In this document: positions 1-6,300 of the stretch, one piece after another
Numbering within the stretch: the first letter of the stretch is position 1
Layout: every line of letters starts with the position of its first letter
DNA from: Acidimicrobiaceae bacterium
GTDB taxonomy: Bacteria > Actinomycetota > Acidimicrobiia > Acidimicrobiales > Acidimicrobiaceae
NCBI GenBank assembly: GCA_013044415.1
Contig: JABEUO010000087.1
Location: 1-7,883 of the forward strand
Reading direction: 5' to 3'
Length of the DNA: 7,883 nucleotides
Notes under the pieces: generated by a model
Told to the model about the DNA's origin: nothing
Seen by the model: the letters and a program-made list of their open reading frames with translations, nothing else
Database searches by the model: none
Made by a program: the position numbers and the translations under genes

Positions 1-72
1 GGGAGCGATGCTTGGTAACTCCAACCAAACGGCGGAGCCAGAAGCCCCGTCCGTAAGGGCGGGGAGGTTCAC
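1..72 (+). mobile_element. Candidate IS200/IS605-type right end / omega-RNA 3' end (partial)
   Basis: Bases 45-52 and 57-64 form an 8-bp stem (seven Watson-Crick pairs and one G-T) closed by a GTAA (GNRA-class) tetraloop, followed directly by AGGTTCAC. The preceding bases 31-43 read GGCGGAGCCAGAA. From memory, a GAAGCCCC-stem-GGGGAGGTTCAC arrangement is typical of the right end of actinobacterial IS200/IS605 elements, where the transposon end doubles as the 3' scaffold of the TnpB guide RNA (omega-RNA). The rest of the element, including tnpB, would lie left of base 1. The hairpin is seen directly; the family call rests on recalled resemblance, and no transposase domain is visible. A plain terminator hairpin is the main alternative, but there is no T-tract after the stem. 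Confidence 0.5.
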
Positions 73-127
73 AAGTTGGCCAGTAGCTAGCCACTCAATC
101 CCATACTTCGGCCGAAGATCCGATTGA
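2..127 (+). CDS. Possible C-terminal tail of an off-window ORF (TnpB-like?), partial
   Basis: A plus-strand frame is open from the left edge (first full codon at base 2) to a TGA at 125-127. It runs through the candidate right-end hairpin, giving residues such as TAEPEAPSVRAGRFT. TnpB genes commonly overlap the right-end hairpin of their element, so this could be the tail of tnpB. About 40 codons without a stop are weak evidence, and none of the catalytic RuvC or zinc-finger motifs of TnpB fall in the window. Another frame from base 1 ends at a TAA at 16-18 and could equally be the true gene end. Treat as tentative. Confidence 0.25.
   Translation, partial: GAMLGNSNQTAEPEAPSVRAGRFTSWPVASHSIPYFGRRSD
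96..126. repeat. Nested palindrome just past the membrane-protein gene
   Basis: CTTCGGCCGAAG at 106-117 is a perfect 12-bp palindrome. It is flanked by CAATC (96-100) and GATTG (122-126), which also pair. In minus-strand RNA this makes a hairpin starting 2 nt after the stop codon of the gene ending at 129: a 5-bp outer stem, internal bulges, and a 4-bp inner stem with a GGCC loop. It could end that transcript, but there is no U-tract, so an intrinsic terminator is not proven. A protein-binding dyad is the other option. Confidence 0.4.
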
Positions 128-128
128 C

Positions 129-587
129 TCAAGTCTCGTCAGCCTTTTGCCGGACAAATGGAGCAAGCCCCAATCCCGCGGCGGCTAGCCATGACATCAA
201 TATCGAAACAAAGGCGACGGTTGAATCGGGGTATTCGAGTTGAAAATACATTGTGAATGACAGATGGCTAGCGAGCCGTTGCCCAACAGGGCCCGGGCCT
301 GATTGATGATACGCAAATAGAAACGACAGTGCCAAAAGGAGAACTACTAAGGAACTCACGACTACTGCTATACGTTTCGGCTTGACCGCCAATAGCACGG
401 CGACCAGCAACGGAAGCACTAGGAAAGCCTTTGGAAATCGCACTATGGAGGATCCAGGGGACCCACCACTTATAAGTGGTGCATAGCCCGTCCACCCGGT
501 GAAGGTCCTCTGTAAAAGCAGTGACACCGCTATCGGCAAATACCACAGAGCCATCTCGCAAATGATGTAAAGGTGCCGTTTGGTCAA
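129..587 (-). CDS. Hypothetical four-helix membrane protein
   Basis: I do not recognise this family. The 152-residue product has four hydrophobic stretches long enough to span the membrane: about residues 12-26, 53-69, 72-92 and 122-144. Helices 2 and 3 are joined by a short basic turn (KPKR), and the basic N-terminus (TKRH) and C-terminus (RQK) suggest both ends are cytoplasmic. A polar loop between helices 3 and 4 contains HQSGPGPVGQR. The start chosen is TTG at 587, preceded by an AGGACGG ribosome-binding-like stretch. ATG at 554 (residue 12) is an alternative, but it has a poorer upstream site and would begin inside helix 1. The gene lies 114 bases downstream of crgA on the same strand. 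No enzyme motif is visible. The hydropathy pattern is the main reason to think it is real. Confidence 0.55.
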   Translation of the reverse strand: MTKRHLYIICEMALWYLPIAVSLLLQRTFTGWTGYAPLISGGSPGSSIVRFPKAFLVLPLLVAVLLAVKPKRIAVVVSSLVVLLLALSFLFAYHQSGPGPVGQRLASHLSFTMYFQLEYPDSTVAFVSILMSWLAAAGLGLAPFVRQKADET

Positions 588-701
588 CGATCCGTCCTAG
601 TTAACTTCAATCAGTAAGGGACAGCTAGGCATACTCTGAAACTGCCTCCTCATCGATCCGATAGTCATCCCAATCATGTGCGAGCCGACTTTGCCTTGCC
701 C

Positions 702-1016
702 TCACCTATACCCGGTTGCTACGAAAAATCCCCCCGATATCAGCACAAGACCAACCAACAAATACCAGCTCGACACCCCACCCGGTAGAAGGTCCAGGTA
801 GTTGAGGAGGATCAGCAGAACGCCCAGCCCAAGCAGGCCGAAGATTAAATAGAGCATCCGGGGATCGCTCTTTTTAAACTTCCGCGGTATCGGAGGGGTG
901 TACCGGCCCGAAGAGGCGGCCACCTTGTTATCTGAGCTCTTTTTCTGTGACTGCTTGCTCAGCTTTGGAGGCGTCGGGCCCTTTGAAGATCGACGCGTCT
1001 TCGACTTTGGACTCAT
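702..1016 (-). CDS. crgA: Cell division protein CrgA
   Basis: CrgA is a small two-helix inner-membrane protein that, in mycobacteria and streptomycetes, associates with the divisome (FtsZ, FtsQ, class B PBPs) and influences septation and wall synthesis. The 104-residue product has a basic, Ser/Lys-rich cytoplasmic N-terminus starting MSPKSKTRR, like the family's usual MPKSK start. A conserved RYTPPIPRKFKKS segment (residues 39-50) follows, then TM1 (about 54-72), a short PGG-containing loop and TM2 (about 82-101), with a short C-terminus ending GYR. The N-terminal tail is longer than in the 93-residue M. tuberculosis protein. The ATG at 1014-1016 is preceded by GGAG (complement of 1024-1027) with a 7-base spacer, which supports this start. 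It is divergent from trpG and close to pknB, matching the conserved cluster. The Ser/Thr-rich tail is a plausible PknB target, which is inference only. Confidence 0.9.
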   Translation of the reverse strand: MSPKSKTRRSSKGPTPPKLSKQSQKKSSDNKVAASSGRYTPPIPRKFKKSDPRMLYLIFGLLGLGVLLILLNYLDLLPGGVSSWYLLVGLVLISGGFFVATGYR

Positions 1017-1023
1017 CTAAAAA

Positions 1024-1043
1024 CTCCATCTGTCTAGGATCTA
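1024..1043. promoter_or_regulatory. Shared crgA/trpG start region with overlapping candidate -10 boxes
   Basis: Only 30 bases (1017-1046) separate the divergent starts. On the plus strand TAGGAT (1035-1040) resembles a -10 box and sits 6 bases before the trpG ATG; its AGGA could instead be a ribosome-binding site. On the minus strand TAGATC (complement of 1038-1043) is a possible -10, with TTCGTC 17 bases upstream inside trpG; crgA's GGAG is the complement of 1024-1027. The two boxes overlap in the imperfect dyad TAGGATCTA. The sequence is visible but the promoter assignment is weak. Confidence 0.3.
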
Positions 1044-1046
1044 CCT

Positions 1047-1694
1047 ATGGACTTAAATCGGACGAACAGAGCTCTCTCGCACGACTTGAATTGCAGCGAC
1101 AACCTCTCCCAACAGAAGATAGTCGTAATAGACAACTTCGACTCTTTCGTCTACAACCTGGTCCAATATATAGGTGAAACCGGGGCGAACCCAATCGTCT
1201 TTAGGGCGGACAAGGTCGACGTTAGAGAGATCGCCGCCCTCAGACCTGATGGGATCCTCATTTCCCCTGGTCCTGGACACCCGAGGGAGGCGACCCTATC
1301 GAACGAGATACTGCGGAGCCTCTCCAAAGAGATTCCTACTTTCGGCGTCTGCTTAGGTCACCAGTGCATCGGGGAGGTTTTTGGTGCCAAAATCGTACGG
1401 GCAAAGATCCTCATGCATGGAAAGACGTCCCAGATAACCCACGACTCGAAGGGCGTCTTTGTAAACATGGAACAAGGATTTACGGCGACTAGATACCATT
1501 CCTTAGTTATAGAACCAGAATCTGTTCCAGCAGAACTCGAAATTACCGCACATTCCAACGACGGCTACATAATGGGTATCCGGCACAAGGAGTTCCCGAT
1601 AGAAGGTGTGCAGTTCCACCCTGAGTCGATCCTGACCGAACAGGGAAGAACGGTAGTACGCAACTTCTTGGAAATGACCTTAGCTAAGGTCTGA
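1047..1694 (+). CDS. trpG: Anthranilate / aminodeoxychorismate synthase glutamine amidotransferase subunit
   Basis: This is the class I glutamine amidotransferase that hydrolyses glutamine and passes ammonia to the chorismate-using partner (TrpE or PabB) for tryptophan or folate synthesis. The domain starts near residue 24 with IVVIDNFDSFVYNL. The SPGPGHP oxyanion segment is at about 73-79, the nucleophile Cys102 is in FGVCLGHQCIGE, and His191 and Glu193 complete the triad in GVQFHPES. A 215-residue length fits once a non-conserved N-terminal extension of about 23 residues is allowed. ATG at 1047 is the best in-frame start: AGGA at 1036-1039 lies 7 bases before it. An in-frame TTG at 1086 would trim most of the extension but has no good upstream site. 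No partner synthase gene is adjacent, and the sequence cannot say whether it serves TrpE, PabB or both. Its neighbours are those of the mycobacterial trpG/pabA position next to pknB. Confidence 0.92.
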   Translation: MDLNRTNRALSHDLNCSDNLSQQKIVVIDNFDSFVYNLVQYIGETGANPIVFRADKVDVREIAALRPDGILISPGPGHPREATLSNEILRSLSKEIPTFGVCLGHQCIGEVFGAKIVRAKILMHGKTSQITHDSKGVFVNMEQGFTATRYHSLVIEPESVPAELEITAHSNDGYIMGIRHKEFPIEGVQFHPESILTEQGRTVVRNFLEMTLAKV

Positions 1695-1709
1695 TAGCGG
1701 CCTCGGGGC

Positions 1710-3530
1710 TCATCCTGGCGCCGTTGTCGTCGTAGCGGGTGGCGCCGTAGTCGTCGTGGTCGGCGCCGTGGTGGTCGTCGTACTCGGGACCGTTGTCGTC
1801 GTAGCGGGTGGCGCCGTAGTCGTCGTGGATGATCCAGGGGCATTACCGGTCGAGACGATTAGGTCGACCGCCGAATTAGGAGCAACGGTCGTACCGGGCC
1901 CGGGCGTCGTATCTAAAACGGTCCCTTGTGCCTGGAGTGAATCCTGGTAGGAAACCGTTCCAACCGATAGCTGTACCGTTCCGAGGGTATTCGCCGCCTG
2001 GGCTAGTTGCTGACCCACGACATTAGGTACGGTGACTTGAGCCGGTCCGTTGGAGACGACCAGATTCACCGTCGAGCCTTTGGCTGCGCTCGACCCTCCA
2101 GCCGGAGTCTGACTCACCACGCTCCCCAAGGGAAGTTTGTCCGCAACATAGCTGGTCGAAACGTTAAATCCCGCATTTAAAAGGGTCGTCTCGGCGGTCG
2201 AGATATTTACTTTGGTGACATTGGGGACACTAATCATCGCCTGACCGGTCGAGACGACCAGATTCACCGTCGAGCCTTTTTGCACCGATGCTCCGCCCTT
2301 CGGATTTTGTGAGGTGATCGTCCCGGCGGCTTTGGTCGATTGTGAATAGGTGGTATTGATATTTAGCCCCAGGCCGGAAAGGCTCTGTTCTGCTGCGCCG
2401 AGCTGCTGACCGACTACGGCGGGAACCGAAACTAGTGTGGCTGAAGCTGCGGTTTGGGAAGTCGTCTTCTTGAAGAGGCCGAGAGCGTTCCCCCCCAGGA
2501 AGACTACTCCGGCGAGGATCAGTAGGGCCAAGAAGCCGACAAGGATGACCATTCCGGCACCCATCTTTCGATCGGATGGAAAATCGGTAATCGGCTCGAA
2601 AGTTATCGTTTCCGGTTCATCGGATATAGTGATAATCTTAGGAACGCGAGTCATCGCACGGGTAGCGTCATCCCTGGTGGCTTTTGCGAACTCTATCTCT
2701 TTACCCTGTTCAAACCGATTTAGGTCGGCGCGCATTTCTGCTGAGGTCTGATACCTGTCCGATGGATCTTTCTGAAGTGCCTTGTTGATTATCAAATCGA
2801 GGTCGACGGGTATCTCAGGATTAAACCTACGGGCCGAAGGCACGGGTTCCCGTACGTGCTGATATGCGATGGCCAAAGGGGTCTCCCCGGTAAAGGGCAC
2901 CCCACCCGTTGCCATCTCATAGAGTACGACTCCCAGCGAATAGATATCACTTCGGAGGTCGAGCTCTCCGCCTTGTGCCTGCTCGGGGGAGATGTATGTT
3001 GCCGTCCCCATAATCGATCCAGTTTGAGTCAGGTCCGAATCTCCCGATAGTGCGCGAGCGATTCCAAAATCAGCCACTTTCACCAGTCCATCTGGGGTAA
3101 TTAGCACATTAGAAGGCTTGATATCACGATGGACTACGCCATTTTTATGGGCGAAAGAAAGGGCAGCAGCAACGTCGGCTGCGATCGCGGCGGCCGCCTT
3201 CGGATCTAACGGGGATTTCTCCTTTATCACCCTCGAGAGGGTCTTGCCTTCCACGAGTTCCATGACGATGTAGTAGGTGTTGTCCGCCTGTCCCCAGTCG
3301 TATACGGAGACGATATTTGGATGTGATAAGTTGGCCGCCGCCTGTGCTTCTCGCCTAAAGCGTTCGACAAAGGCCTCGTTAGTTGAGAGCTCTGGAAATA
3401 ACACTTTTAGGGCGACGCGCCGATCTAGTAAGTTATCGTTGGCCTCGTACACCTCGGCCATGCCTCCACGCGCAAGCTTTTGAATTACCTCATATCTTCC
3501 GCCATAAGGCGATTCCAAAATGCTGGCCAT
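1710..3530 (-). CDS. pknB: PASTA-domain Ser/Thr protein kinase PknB
   Basis: A transmembrane receptor kinase that couples wall status to phosphorylation of division and wall-synthesis proteins. The 606-residue product has a cytoplasmic kinase domain at about 13-273. It shows a glycine loop LARGGMAEV (19-27), catalytic Lys42, alpha-C Glu61, HRDIKPSN with Asp136, and DFG at 154-156. The activation loop carries T168-Q-T170, matching the autophosphorylated TQT of mycobacterial PknB, and ends GTATYISPEQ. A Thr-rich juxtamembrane linker (274-322) and one membrane helix (about 326-346) follow. Outside the cell are three PASTA repeats (about 367-429, 433-497 and 500-562). The final 44 residues are almost only Thr, Pro and Ala. 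Mycobacterial PknB has four PASTA repeats and no such tail. ATG at 3528-3530 is 17 bases after the pbpA stop, with AGG as a short ribosome site. It is last in the operon and the only kinase gene here; pknA is absent. Only 15 bases separate its end from the end of convergent trpG. Confidence 0.95.
   Translation of the reverse strand: MASILESPYGGRYEVIQKLARGGMAEVYEANDNLLDRRVALKVLFPELSTNEAFVERFRREAQAAANLSHPNIVSVYDWGQADNTYYIVMELVEGKTLSRVIKEKSPLDPKAAAAIAADVAAALSFAHKNGVVHRDIKPSNVLITPDGLVKVADFGIARALSGDSDLTQTGSIMGTATYISPEQAQGGELDLRSDIYSLGVVLYEMATGGVPFTGETPLAIAYQHVREPVPSARRFNPEIPVDLDLIINKALQKDPSDRYQTSAEMRADLNRFEQGKEIEFAKATRDDATRAMTRVPKIITISDEPETITFEPITDFPSDRKMGAGMVILVGFLALLILAGVVFLGGNALGLFKKTTSQTAASATLVSVPAVVGQQLGAAEQSLSGLGLNINTTYSQSTKAAGTITSQNPKGGASVQKGSTVNLVVSTGQAMISVPNVTKVNISTAETTLLNAGFNVSTSYVADKLPLGSVVSQTPAGGSSAAKGSTVNLVVSNGPAQVTVPNVVGQQLAQAANTLGTVQLSVGTVSYQDSLQAQGTVLDTTPGPGTTVAPNSAVDLIVSTGNAPGSSTTTTAPPATTTTVPSTTTTTAPTTTTTAPPATTTTAPG
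1721..1828. repeat. 39-bp perfect direct repeat in the pknB 3' end
   Basis: Bases 1721-1759 and 1790-1828 are identical over 39 bp, 69 bp (exactly 23 codons) apart, within a GTCGTCGT-rich low-complexity tract. They encode the duplicated Thr/Pro/Ala blocks at the C-terminus of PknB (the TTTTAPPATTTT pattern appears twice). The in-frame offset means copy-number change would lengthen or shorten the tail without shifting the frame. This is coding low-complexity DNA, not a CRISPR array. Confidence 0.85.
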
Positions 3531-3547
3531 CTCTTACCTGTCCCCAA

Positions 3548-5014
3548 TCACCCGGCGCCCAGCGCCGCTTGCAATATCGCCTTGACTACCGGACCCGCCT
3601 GAGTCGCGCCCGTTGAAATTCCCACCAGTCCCGCTTGCTTTGGAACCACTACCGCTACGGCGACGGTTGGTGCATTTGCCGGCGCAAAGGCCACCATCCA
3701 GTTGTCAGCTCCGGAAATCGTCGAACCGGCACCTAGTGTCGTCTGCGCAGTACCGGTCTTTGCCGCTATCTTTACGCCAGGTATTGCGATACCCGATGCC
3801 GTTCCACCTTGGACAACACCTTCCATCTCGGAGGTCACGATGCTAGCGGTGGCAGGAGAGGTTGCCACCTTGTATACCTTCGGTTGGTACTGCTTGATTA
3901 CCTGGTCTTGAAAATTTCTTATCTGGTACATCAGGTGCGGTGTCATCATGAGTCCTCCGTCCGCTATTGCACCGCCGACCATCGCCATCTGCAGCGCAGT
4001 GGCGCTGACATTACCCTGCCCTATCGCAGAATAAGCAAGTTGAGGTAGGTTGCGATTGAAAAATGAAGCCGGTGGAAAGGTAGAAGCGGCTGCCCCTCCT
4101 ATGTCGAGCGGTGGTACCTGGTTAAAGCCAAAAGCGGCGGCTTCGTCTGAAAGATTAGCCGCTCCCAGCTTGAGGCCAATCTGGGCGTAACCAGTATCAC
4201 AGGAGACCTTCAGGAGCAGGGGAATGGTGCCTCCGCAGCTCTCGTAAGCGTAGTTATGAAGGGTGTTGGTGGTAAGGGGCAAAGGGATCTGGGTCACCGG
4301 AGGGAAGTTGATCGATGCTATCGATGGATCATGGTCGTAAACCGCTGAAGTCGTCACTATTTTAAACGAGGACCCAGGGGGGTAGGCCCTAGCGATAGCC
4401 CTATTGAGTAGCGGCTGATTCGGATTGGTAATAAGGGACTTCCAAGCCGCCTGTTCTGTAGCGCCGGAGTGCGATGCCAAAGGTGACGGGTCGTAGCCTG
4501 GATTGGAAACCATGGCAAGAATCGCACCGGTATTCGGCTGAATCACGACTGCGGCCCCTTTTCGACTCCCTAATGCGGACTCTGCAACCTGTTGCAAGTT
4601 CGAGGAGATGGTGGTCGTCACCGAGTCCGTAACGTAGGTCGAGTTTAGAAGATCGGTAAGGGATCGAATGGTAGGGGTGTGGCCAGTCAAGTACTTGTTG
4701 TACGCTGCTTCGATACCAGTAACTCCATAATCGATCGAATAAAAGCCCGTAACGTCTCCATAGAGGCTCCCATAGGGATAGACCCGCTGATAGTGGTATA
4801 CATCATTGACCGGCTTGGACTCCGCTATCACCTTGCCATCCCCGGTCAGGATCGCTCCTCTTGGAAGGGAGAACGCGTTGACTACTTGTCGGACATTTCC
4901 GGGGGCATTTGCTAGCTTCTTAGCTTGAATGACCTGGAGGTTGTTCAGCTGTAAAAAAAGGGCCCCAAAAAGAAACAGGAGCACGAGGCCAATCTGGGAA
5001 ATTCGCCTATCCAT
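3548..5014 (-). CDS. pbpA: Class B penicillin-binding protein PbpA (peptidoglycan transpeptidase)
   Basis: A membrane-anchored D,D-transpeptidase that cross-links peptidoglycan. The 488-residue product is close to the 491 residues of M. tuberculosis PbpA. A single N-terminal anchor spans about residues 7-25. A pedestal (dimerisation) domain follows, with SLPRGAIL at 49-56 as the usual RG-I motif. The transpeptidase domain starts near 140: catalytic Ser215 in S215-S-F-K218 within YPPGSSFK, the second motif S271-C-D273, and K419-T-G-T422. The second motif is normally SxN, so the third position is Asp here. Cys260 and Cys272 flank this motif and could form a disulfide outside the membrane. The ATG at 5012-5014 follows the pstP stop after 2 bases and is preceded by GGGAG 9 bases upstream, within the pstP coding end. 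In most actinobacteria rodA sits between these two genes; here there is no room for it. Confidence 0.93.
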   Translation of the reverse strand: MDRRISQIGLVLLFLFGALFLQLNNLQVIQAKKLANAPGNVRQVVNAFSLPRGAILTGDGKVIAESKPVNDVYHYQRVYPYGSLYGDVTGFYSIDYGVTGIEAAYNKYLTGHTPTIRSLTDLLNSTYVTDSVTTTISSNLQQVAESALGSRKGAAVVIQPNTGAILAMVSNPGYDPSPLASHSGATEQAAWKSLITNPNQPLLNRAIARAYPPGSSFKIVTTSAVYDHDPSIASINFPPVTQIPLPLTTNTLHNYAYESCGGTIPLLLKVSCDTGYAQIGLKLGAANLSDEAAAFGFNQVPPLDIGGAAASTFPPASFFNRNLPQLAYSAIGQGNVSATALQMAMVGGAIADGGLMMTPHLMYQIRNFQDQVIKQYQPKVYKVATSPATASIVTSEMEGVVQGGTASGIAIPGVKIAAKTGTAQTTLGAGSTISGADNWMVAFAPANAPTVAVAVVVPKQAGLVGISTGATQAGPVVKAILQAALGAG

Positions 5015-5016
5015 CG

Positions 5017-6300
5017 CTACCCGCTCCCAAGTGTCGTGGAGGTGGTTTGAAACTGCTTCTGGCTATTCACCTCGGACATCAAGTTAGAGATGAATAGGTT
5101 CGCTGCGCTAAGAGATGGTTCGACTACTCCACTATTCAATTCGACCTGACGCGCCTGGTTCACCGAGGATAGTTGGACACTAGTCACCTTGACCAGTTTC
5201 GGATCGAACCACAGAACACCGCCCTTACGCCCCTGGTAGATAGCGACGTACTTCCCTGAGGTGCCGACGTAGTAGGAGTTCTTTGCGTACAAGTCGATGA
5301 CTCCGGCGACTACGGCAGCTACTACGGCGACGGCTAAGACGAAAAGGGTGGTCCTTATCATCTTCATAATCAACGAGGTTCGCTGCACTTCGCGCTTTGG
5401 AATTGGGCTGGGAATGGCAGTAATCGCCGCTCGCCTGGTATTCGTAGAAATAGATATCCTCGATAGTGGGGATTTCGGGCGCTCCTGCTCAGCGGGATCG
5501 GCTCTGCGACCAAGCTGCGAGCCCGATCCGACGTCGCGACCTAATGCTGTACCACGACTATCCGAGGGCAACGAGGAAATCTCGGCAACCCTGACGACTA
5601 CGACCGTTATGTTGTCGCTTCCCCCACTCTTTTTGGCCATGCTAACGAGTTCCTCGGCAGCCGATTGTGGGTCCTTATGTTCGATGAGTACTTTCCGAAT
5701 CTGCGGCTCCACAAGCTCATTGGTAAGTCCGTCCGAACAGAGCAGTATCACATCACCTTCATAGGGCTCGATCTCCCAAAGATCGACCTCTATATCGGGT
5801 TCAACTCCAACCGCCCTGGTTAAAACGTGCTTAGCACGGTGCATCGAAGCGTCTTGCACGGAAATTCGTCCTGAGCGCAGAAGCTCGCCTACGTAGGTGT
5901 GGTCCTCAGTAACCTGGATTAGGTCGAGATCGTGCAGCAAGTAGGCCCGAGAATCCCCGACCGAAAGGATCTCTAAAAGGTCTCGATCAAATTCCTCATT
6001 CGCCTCGAATGGCACCAGCATCGTAAGCGTGGTCCCCATGCCCGATAGCTCAGGCGTCGTAAGCGAATGTTCAAATACGGCTACATTTGCCTCTTTGACC
6101 GCCTCAAACAGTCCTTGTTTGCCCGCAAAGCCCTCTAGCTTGGTCAGAAAATCTACGACTATCTTTGAGGCTACCTCTCCCCCAAAGTGACCACCCATTC
6201 CATCGGCCACGGCAAAAACCTTGCCGTTTGCGACCATGGAATCTTGATTCATAGTCCTGACCAGACCCTTATCGGTTGCCGCCCCCCACTCCAGTCGCAT
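5017..6300 (-). CDS. pstP: PP2C-family Ser/Thr protein phosphatase PstP
   Basis: This metal-dependent (Mn/Mg) phosphatase reverses PknB-type phosphorylation on the kinase and its substrates. The 427-residue product has a cytoplasmic PP2C domain at about 4-238. Visible family motifs are RTMNQDS (15-21), VADGMGGHFGGE with Asp33 (31-42), GMGTTLT (87-93), VGDSRAY with Asp116 (114-120), TEDHT (131-135), CSDGLTN with Asp190 (188-194), and GGSDNITVVV with Asp229. These Asp residues are the expected metal ligands. A 75-residue Ser/Pro/Arg-rich linker leads to one membrane helix (about 318-337). An external segment begins YYVG and ends in the Thr/Ser-rich QTTSTTLGSG. The ATG at 6298-6300 shares one base with the fhaB stop (TGATG), suggesting translational coupling. 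Its C-terminus abuts pbpA, with rodA missing between them. Confidence 0.95.
   Translation of the reverse strand: MRLEWGAATDKGLVRTMNQDSMVANGKVFAVADGMGGHFGGEVASKIVVDFLTKLEGFAGKQGLFEAVKEANVAVFEHSLTTPELSGMGTTLTMLVPFEANEEFDRDLLEILSVGDSRAYLLHDLDLIQVTEDHTYVGELLRSGRISVQDASMHRAKHVLTRAVGVEPDIEVDLWEIEPYEGDVILLCSDGLTNELVEPQIRKVLIEHKDPQSAAEELVSMAKKSGGSDNITVVVVRVAEISSLPSDSRGTALGRDVGSGSQLGRRADPAEQERPKSPLSRISISTNTRRAAITAIPSPIPKREVQRTSLIMKMIRTTLFVLAVAVVAAVVAGVIDLYAKNSYYVGTSGKYVAIYQGRKGGVLWFDPKLVKVTSVQLSSVNQARQVELNSGVVEPSLSAANLFISNLMSEVNSQKQFQTTSTTLGSG

Noticed and set aside
268..561. Alternative minus-strand frame of 97 codons overlapping the membrane-protein gene
   Set aside because: Its product has no membrane helices or motif, and it lies wholly within the frame with the coherent four-helix pattern.
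1721..1828. Repeats of about 39 bp resembling a CRISPR-like array
   Set aside because: There are only two copies, they lie inside the pknB reading frame, and the spacing is a whole number of codons encoding a Thr/Pro tail; no cas genes are present.
2437..2751. A 104-codon plus-strand frame inside pknB
   Set aside because: Antisense to the kinase transmembrane and juxtamembrane region; the product is not recognisable and pknB is clearly the real gene.
5297..5764. A 155-codon open frame on the plus strand inside pstP
   Set aside because: It is antisense to a gene with all PP2C motifs intact, its product is low-complexity with no recognisable fold, and it has no supporting ribosome site; it is a shadow frame.
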